NCBI GenBank assembly: GCA_934631995.1
Contig: CAKTYF010000043.1
Span: forward strand, 1-15,093
From: an uncultured Eggerthellaceae bacterium
GTDB taxonomy: Bacteria > Actinomycetota > Coriobacteriia > Coriobacteriales > Eggerthellaceae
Length of the DNA: 15,093 nt
Reading direction: 5' to 3'
Part shown: piece after piece, positions 13,070 to 15,093 of the stretch
Layout of the letters: every line of letters begins with the position of its first letter
How positions within the stretch are numbered: the stretch's first letter is position 1
Position numbers and translations under genes: made by a program
The notes under the pieces: generated by a model
Told to the model about the DNA's origin: nothing
Databases searched by the model: none
What the model saw: the letters and a program-made list of their open reading frames with translations, nothing else

Positions 13070-14437
13070 TTACGCCCGCTGACCGCTGTCGCCAAGGGCG
13101 AGAGCGTACAGATCGCGAATCAAGAAATCAAGCGTTTTCTTTGCATGCACGCACGACCTTTCATCTATGCAGTGCAGCCCACGCTCGGGATTCACGAGCC
13201 TTGCGTTAACAGGACATCCACCGCCGCATATGCCGAGAGCTTCACATGACAGGCAGTCGTCATTGTAGATAGGCGTCAGCTTGCTCCACATCTTCCAAGC
13301 AGGATGTTCGTTGGCAAAGAAGCTCTCGTCCCATATGTCAGTCACGTAGTTCTCGGCCTCGGACATCAAACCTTGGCAGATGCCTATTCGGCCATCAGGA
13401 GCAAACAGCACCTGCCCGCCCTGCGTAGCTCCGCAGTCGGAGAAATGGATACGGGAATGAGCGAATGCATTGAGCTTTCGCATGATGCGATCCTCGTAAA
13501 TGCCGCACTCCCTCAGAGCAAGAAAGGAGTCTATGATGAACCGGGAGGCAGCCTCGTAATACTCGCCTCCGTCTTGCTCATCATCGCGTTTGAGCAGCAC
13601 GTTATACCCAAAACCCCTAATCCCGTAATCGTTCACCAGCTGAATCATGCTGGGCAAATCTTCTATCGTGCGTTCGGTCAAAGTCACGGAAAGAGACGGA
13701 GGATCGACCCCAAGCCTCTTGTAGGTTTCAAGAACCTCCACCACGCGCTCGAACGATCCTTTGCCCGCCTTGTCGACGCGCATGGAGTTTGCCTGCTCGG
13801 TAAATCCATCTATTGAGATGCTTACGGCGACGCCCATGGCATCAAGGGCAAGGATTCGCTCTTCGTTAAGCAAGGTGCCGTTCGTGATTACCGCGAGGCT
13901 GGTATTGCGCAATACCGGGCGTGTTTCGGCAAGCTCTTTAACGCGACGAGCAACATACTCGAGCACATCGAACTTCAGCAGAGGCTCGCCTCCGAAGAAG
14001 ATGATGTTCGATTCATACTCCGTGTAATCAACGCTCGAAAGTTCGAGCTGGCGCACGAAAACATCGATTGACTTCTCGGCAATCTCTGGTGTCATATCCT
14101 TGCTCGCGGATATTCCCTGTCCACACACATCGCTTCCAACGAAGCAGTACTTGCAGGCAAGGTTGCAATGCTCGCTCAAGATAAAGTAGGCCAGATTGAC
14201 ATCTGGCTGAGGAGCACGCTCCCTTAGCCGGGCAATTACCTGCTCGTCCTCCCCATCGTAAGAAAGGAGAATCTTCTTATCGACAAGTTCAGCTTCGAGC
14301 TCGGCGTCGCACTTTCCTTCTTGGAGCTGTTCATAAAGCCCGCGTTCTAAGAACACGGGCTTCATGCGCAATGAGTGCCAAAGGGCTACATGTTCGCCCA
14401 GGTCGAATGCGTGAGCGAATCGCGACAGCTTACGCAT
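13070..14437 (-). CDS. Radical SAM/SPASM peptide maturase (RiPP maturase)
   Basis: The 455-residue enzyme should use S-adenosylmethionine and iron-sulfur clusters to modify a peptide. Residues 1-75 form a PqqD/RRE-like leader-recognition region of the type found in Cys-rich-peptide maturases. The radical SAM core has CNLACKYC with Cys91/95/98, GGEPLL at 149-154 and ITNGTLL at 184-190. The C-terminal SPASM domain has Cys335 and Cys354, then CX2CX5CX3C at Cys395/398/404/408, and Cys423 and Cys429, enough for two auxiliary 4Fe-4S clusters. I choose the ATG with AAGGG eight bases upstream rather than the GTG six codons earlier. That ribosome site begins within the stop codon of the precursor peptide, so the two genes are translationally coupled. 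Thioether (ranthipeptide or sactipeptide) formation is the likely chemistry; the exact linkage is not predictable. Confidence 0.9.
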   Translation of the reverse strand: MRKLSRFAHAFDLGEHVALWHSLRMKPVFLERGLYEQLQEGKCDAELEAELVDKKILLSYDGEDEQVIARLRERAPQPDVNLAYFILSEHCNLACKYCFVGSDVCGQGISASKDMTPEIAEKSIDVFVRQLELSSVDYTEYESNIIFFGGEPLLKFDVLEYVARRVKELAETRPVLRNTSLAVITNGTLLNEERILALDAMGVAVSISIDGFTEQANSMRVDKAGKGSFERVVEVLETYKRLGVDPPSLSVTLTERTIEDLPSMIQLVNDYGIRGFGYNVLLKRDDEQDGGEYYEAASRFIIDSFLALRECGIYEDRIMRKLNAFAHSRIHFSDCGATQGGQVLFAPDGRIGICQGLMSEAENYVTDIWDESFFANEHPAWKMWSKLTPIYNDDCLSCEALGICGGGCPVNARLVNPERGLHCIDERSCVHAKKTLDFLIRDLYALALGDSGQRA

Positions 14438-14448
14438 GCTTAAAACCC

Positions 14449-14604
14449 TTACCACATAATGTCGTCGTAGTTATCCTCAACATATCTGCCGCACCTGCAA
14501 TGGCAGGAGCAGTTGCATGCGCAGGAGCACAGGTGACGACCTTTGGTGTCTTCTCCCACCGTGCCGTACATCTTCTGATAAATGGAGGCGTTGAATTGCA
14601 GCAT
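14449..14604 (-). CDS. Cysteine-rich RiPP precursor peptide with a (CX)7 core
   Basis: This 51-residue peptide has a 25-residue leader-like N-terminus without Cys (MLQFNASIYQKMYG and onward). Seven cysteines follow at every second position (26, 28, 30, 32, 34, 36, 38), with Ser, Ala, Asn, Ser, His, Arg and Gly between and after them. A short acidic/aromatic follower (YVEDNYDDIMW) ends it. The ATG has AAAGGGG eight bases upstream; a GTG 16 codons earlier lacks such a site. The stop is 11 bases from the radical SAM maturase, its probable modifier. The layout recalls Cys-rich clostridial peptides of the Clo7bot/CcpM type, but I cannot confirm family membership. A small metal-binding peptide is the alternative, though the adjacent maturase argues against it. 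Confidence 0.85.
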   Translation of the reverse strand: MLQFNASIYQKMYGTVGEDTKGRHLCSCACNCSCHCRCGRYVEDNYDDIMW

Positions 14605-14648
14605 TTGCTGATCCCCTTTCTTGAGCGTTATCGACAGCACCGAAAACC

Positions 14649-15093
14649 TCACTTCATGCGACGTTTCGATATACGCTTAGGAACACCCCCCCCCTCAACC
14701 TTTTTGTCAATATCGTTTATGTGATTGCAAGTTTTCAGACAACTGATGCTTTCCGACAGGCACACTAGCCGATTCGCCAGCAACTCATCATCCGCCATAA
14801 TGCTTGCAGCAACAGAGCACAACGCCTCAGCAACATCCTCTCTGCCCAATGCACGATGGAGCATAGCATTGGCTTCAGCCTCGCCCGTCGCCCTTAGCGA
14901 AAGGTATTTCTCAATCATTACCTCGGTTGCCGTTTTCCTGCGCTGATTGTTTCCTGTCGTCTCCGCAGAGCCAGAAACCTGCCGCTCATAGAAATCGACA
15001 ACGTCTTGATCGACCAACAAATCAGCTTGAGAGACCTCGCCCGTCAAATGAAGACCATTCAGACTCTTGCACCTTGAAAGGGCTACGTATGCC
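14649..15093 (-). CDS. PIF1-like DNA helicase, C-terminal part (runs off the window)
   Basis: The frame is open to the right edge, so only the last 147 residues are present. They begin AYVALSRCKSLNGLHL, which is helicase motif VI of the PIF1/RecD-like superfamily 1 (VALSR with its arginine finger). LLVDQDVVDFYERQ, the usual end of the helicase fold in this family, comes next. About 105 further residues, mostly helical with a Lys/Arg-rich end, form a C-terminal extension I do not recognise. A G9 run lies 14 codons before the stop. The gene ends 44 bases before the RiPP precursor on the same strand. A TTG inside this segment is not the true start. Confidence 0.82.
   Translation of the reverse strand, partial: AYVALSRCKSLNGLHLTGEVSQADLLVDQDVVDFYERQVSGSAETTGNNQRRKTATEVMIEKYLSLRATGEAEANAMLHRALGREDVAEALCSVAASIMADDELLANRLVCLSESISCLKTCNHINDIDKKVEGGGVPKRISKRRMK
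14686..14694 (-). repeat. G9 homopolymer near the helicase 3' end
   Basis: Nine consecutive G on the coding strand encode glycines close to the C-terminus. Such tracts slip during replication; here a shift of one base changes only the last few residues in each frame. A TTGACA (14705-14710) sits just upstream on the minus strand, but no good -10 is at a suitable distance. Confidence 0.5.

Noticed and set aside
14449..14652. Longer 67-residue version of the Cys-rich peptide starting at a GTG
   Set aside because: The GTG overlaps the helicase stop and lacks a ribosome site at proper spacing, while the internal ATG at 14604 has AAAGGGG eight bases upstream.

Overview
The window looks like chromosome from an anaerobic, fairly high-GC Gram-positive actinobacterium, most likely class Coriobacteriia (Eggerthellaceae-like). 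This is an inference from the style of the proteins (an HdrD/GlpC-like CCG iron-sulfur protein, a flavin/ferredoxin fusion, a PIF1-like helicase), from tRNA genes that encode CCA, and from base composition. No rRNA or species marker is present.

Left part (1-4600) is core genome: tRNA-Ser(GCU), a small three-helix membrane protein with a strong terminator, ispE (isoprenoid precursor synthesis), tadA (tRNA adenosine deaminase), tRNA-Ser(UGA) and a citrate synthase. tadA has a perfect TATAAT so close to its start that the mRNA may be leaderless.

Middle part (4700-8500) is a redox and ADP-ribosylation island. Four minus-strand genes run SnoaL-like protein, FMN split-barrel/2[4Fe-4S] fusion, zinc-type macrodomain hydrolase, and macrodomain-linked sirtuin (SirTM). 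The last three overlap or nearly overlap, which implies translational coupling. A divergent HxlR-family regulator with a conserved N-terminal Cys sits beside them, and the shared 143-bp promoter region carries two short palindromes. The usual SirTM partners (lipoyl carrier GcvH-L, lipoate ligase) are absent.

Region 8500-9460 has tRNA-Gly(CCC) and its terminator. A 20-bp copy of the tRNA 3' end lies 210 bp downstream, with an inverted copy and a large palindrome between them. A 225-bp inverted-repeat element with 58-base arms and no ORF follows. These look like scars of integration and small non-coding repeats.

Region 9460-12060 is a two-gene electron-transfer operon: an FAD/NAD(P) pyridine-nucleotide-disulfide-type oxidoreductase followed by an iron-sulfur protein with two 4Fe-4S clusters and two CCG domains. 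Upstream, 12060-13070 is non-coding or decayed. It holds a strong hairpin with a G8 loop that could form a pseudoknot, and the left end of an IS66-family element with a broken tnpA.

Right end (13070-15093) holds the most interesting system: a 51-residue peptide with seven strictly alternating cysteines, followed 11 bases later by a radical SAM/SPASM maturase whose Shine-Dalgarno sequence begins inside the peptide's stop codon. This is a compact candidate RiPP (ranthipeptide or sactipeptide-like) locus. It lies directly behind the 3' end of a PIF1-like helicase gene that runs off the window. No transporter, protease or immunity gene is visible beside it.
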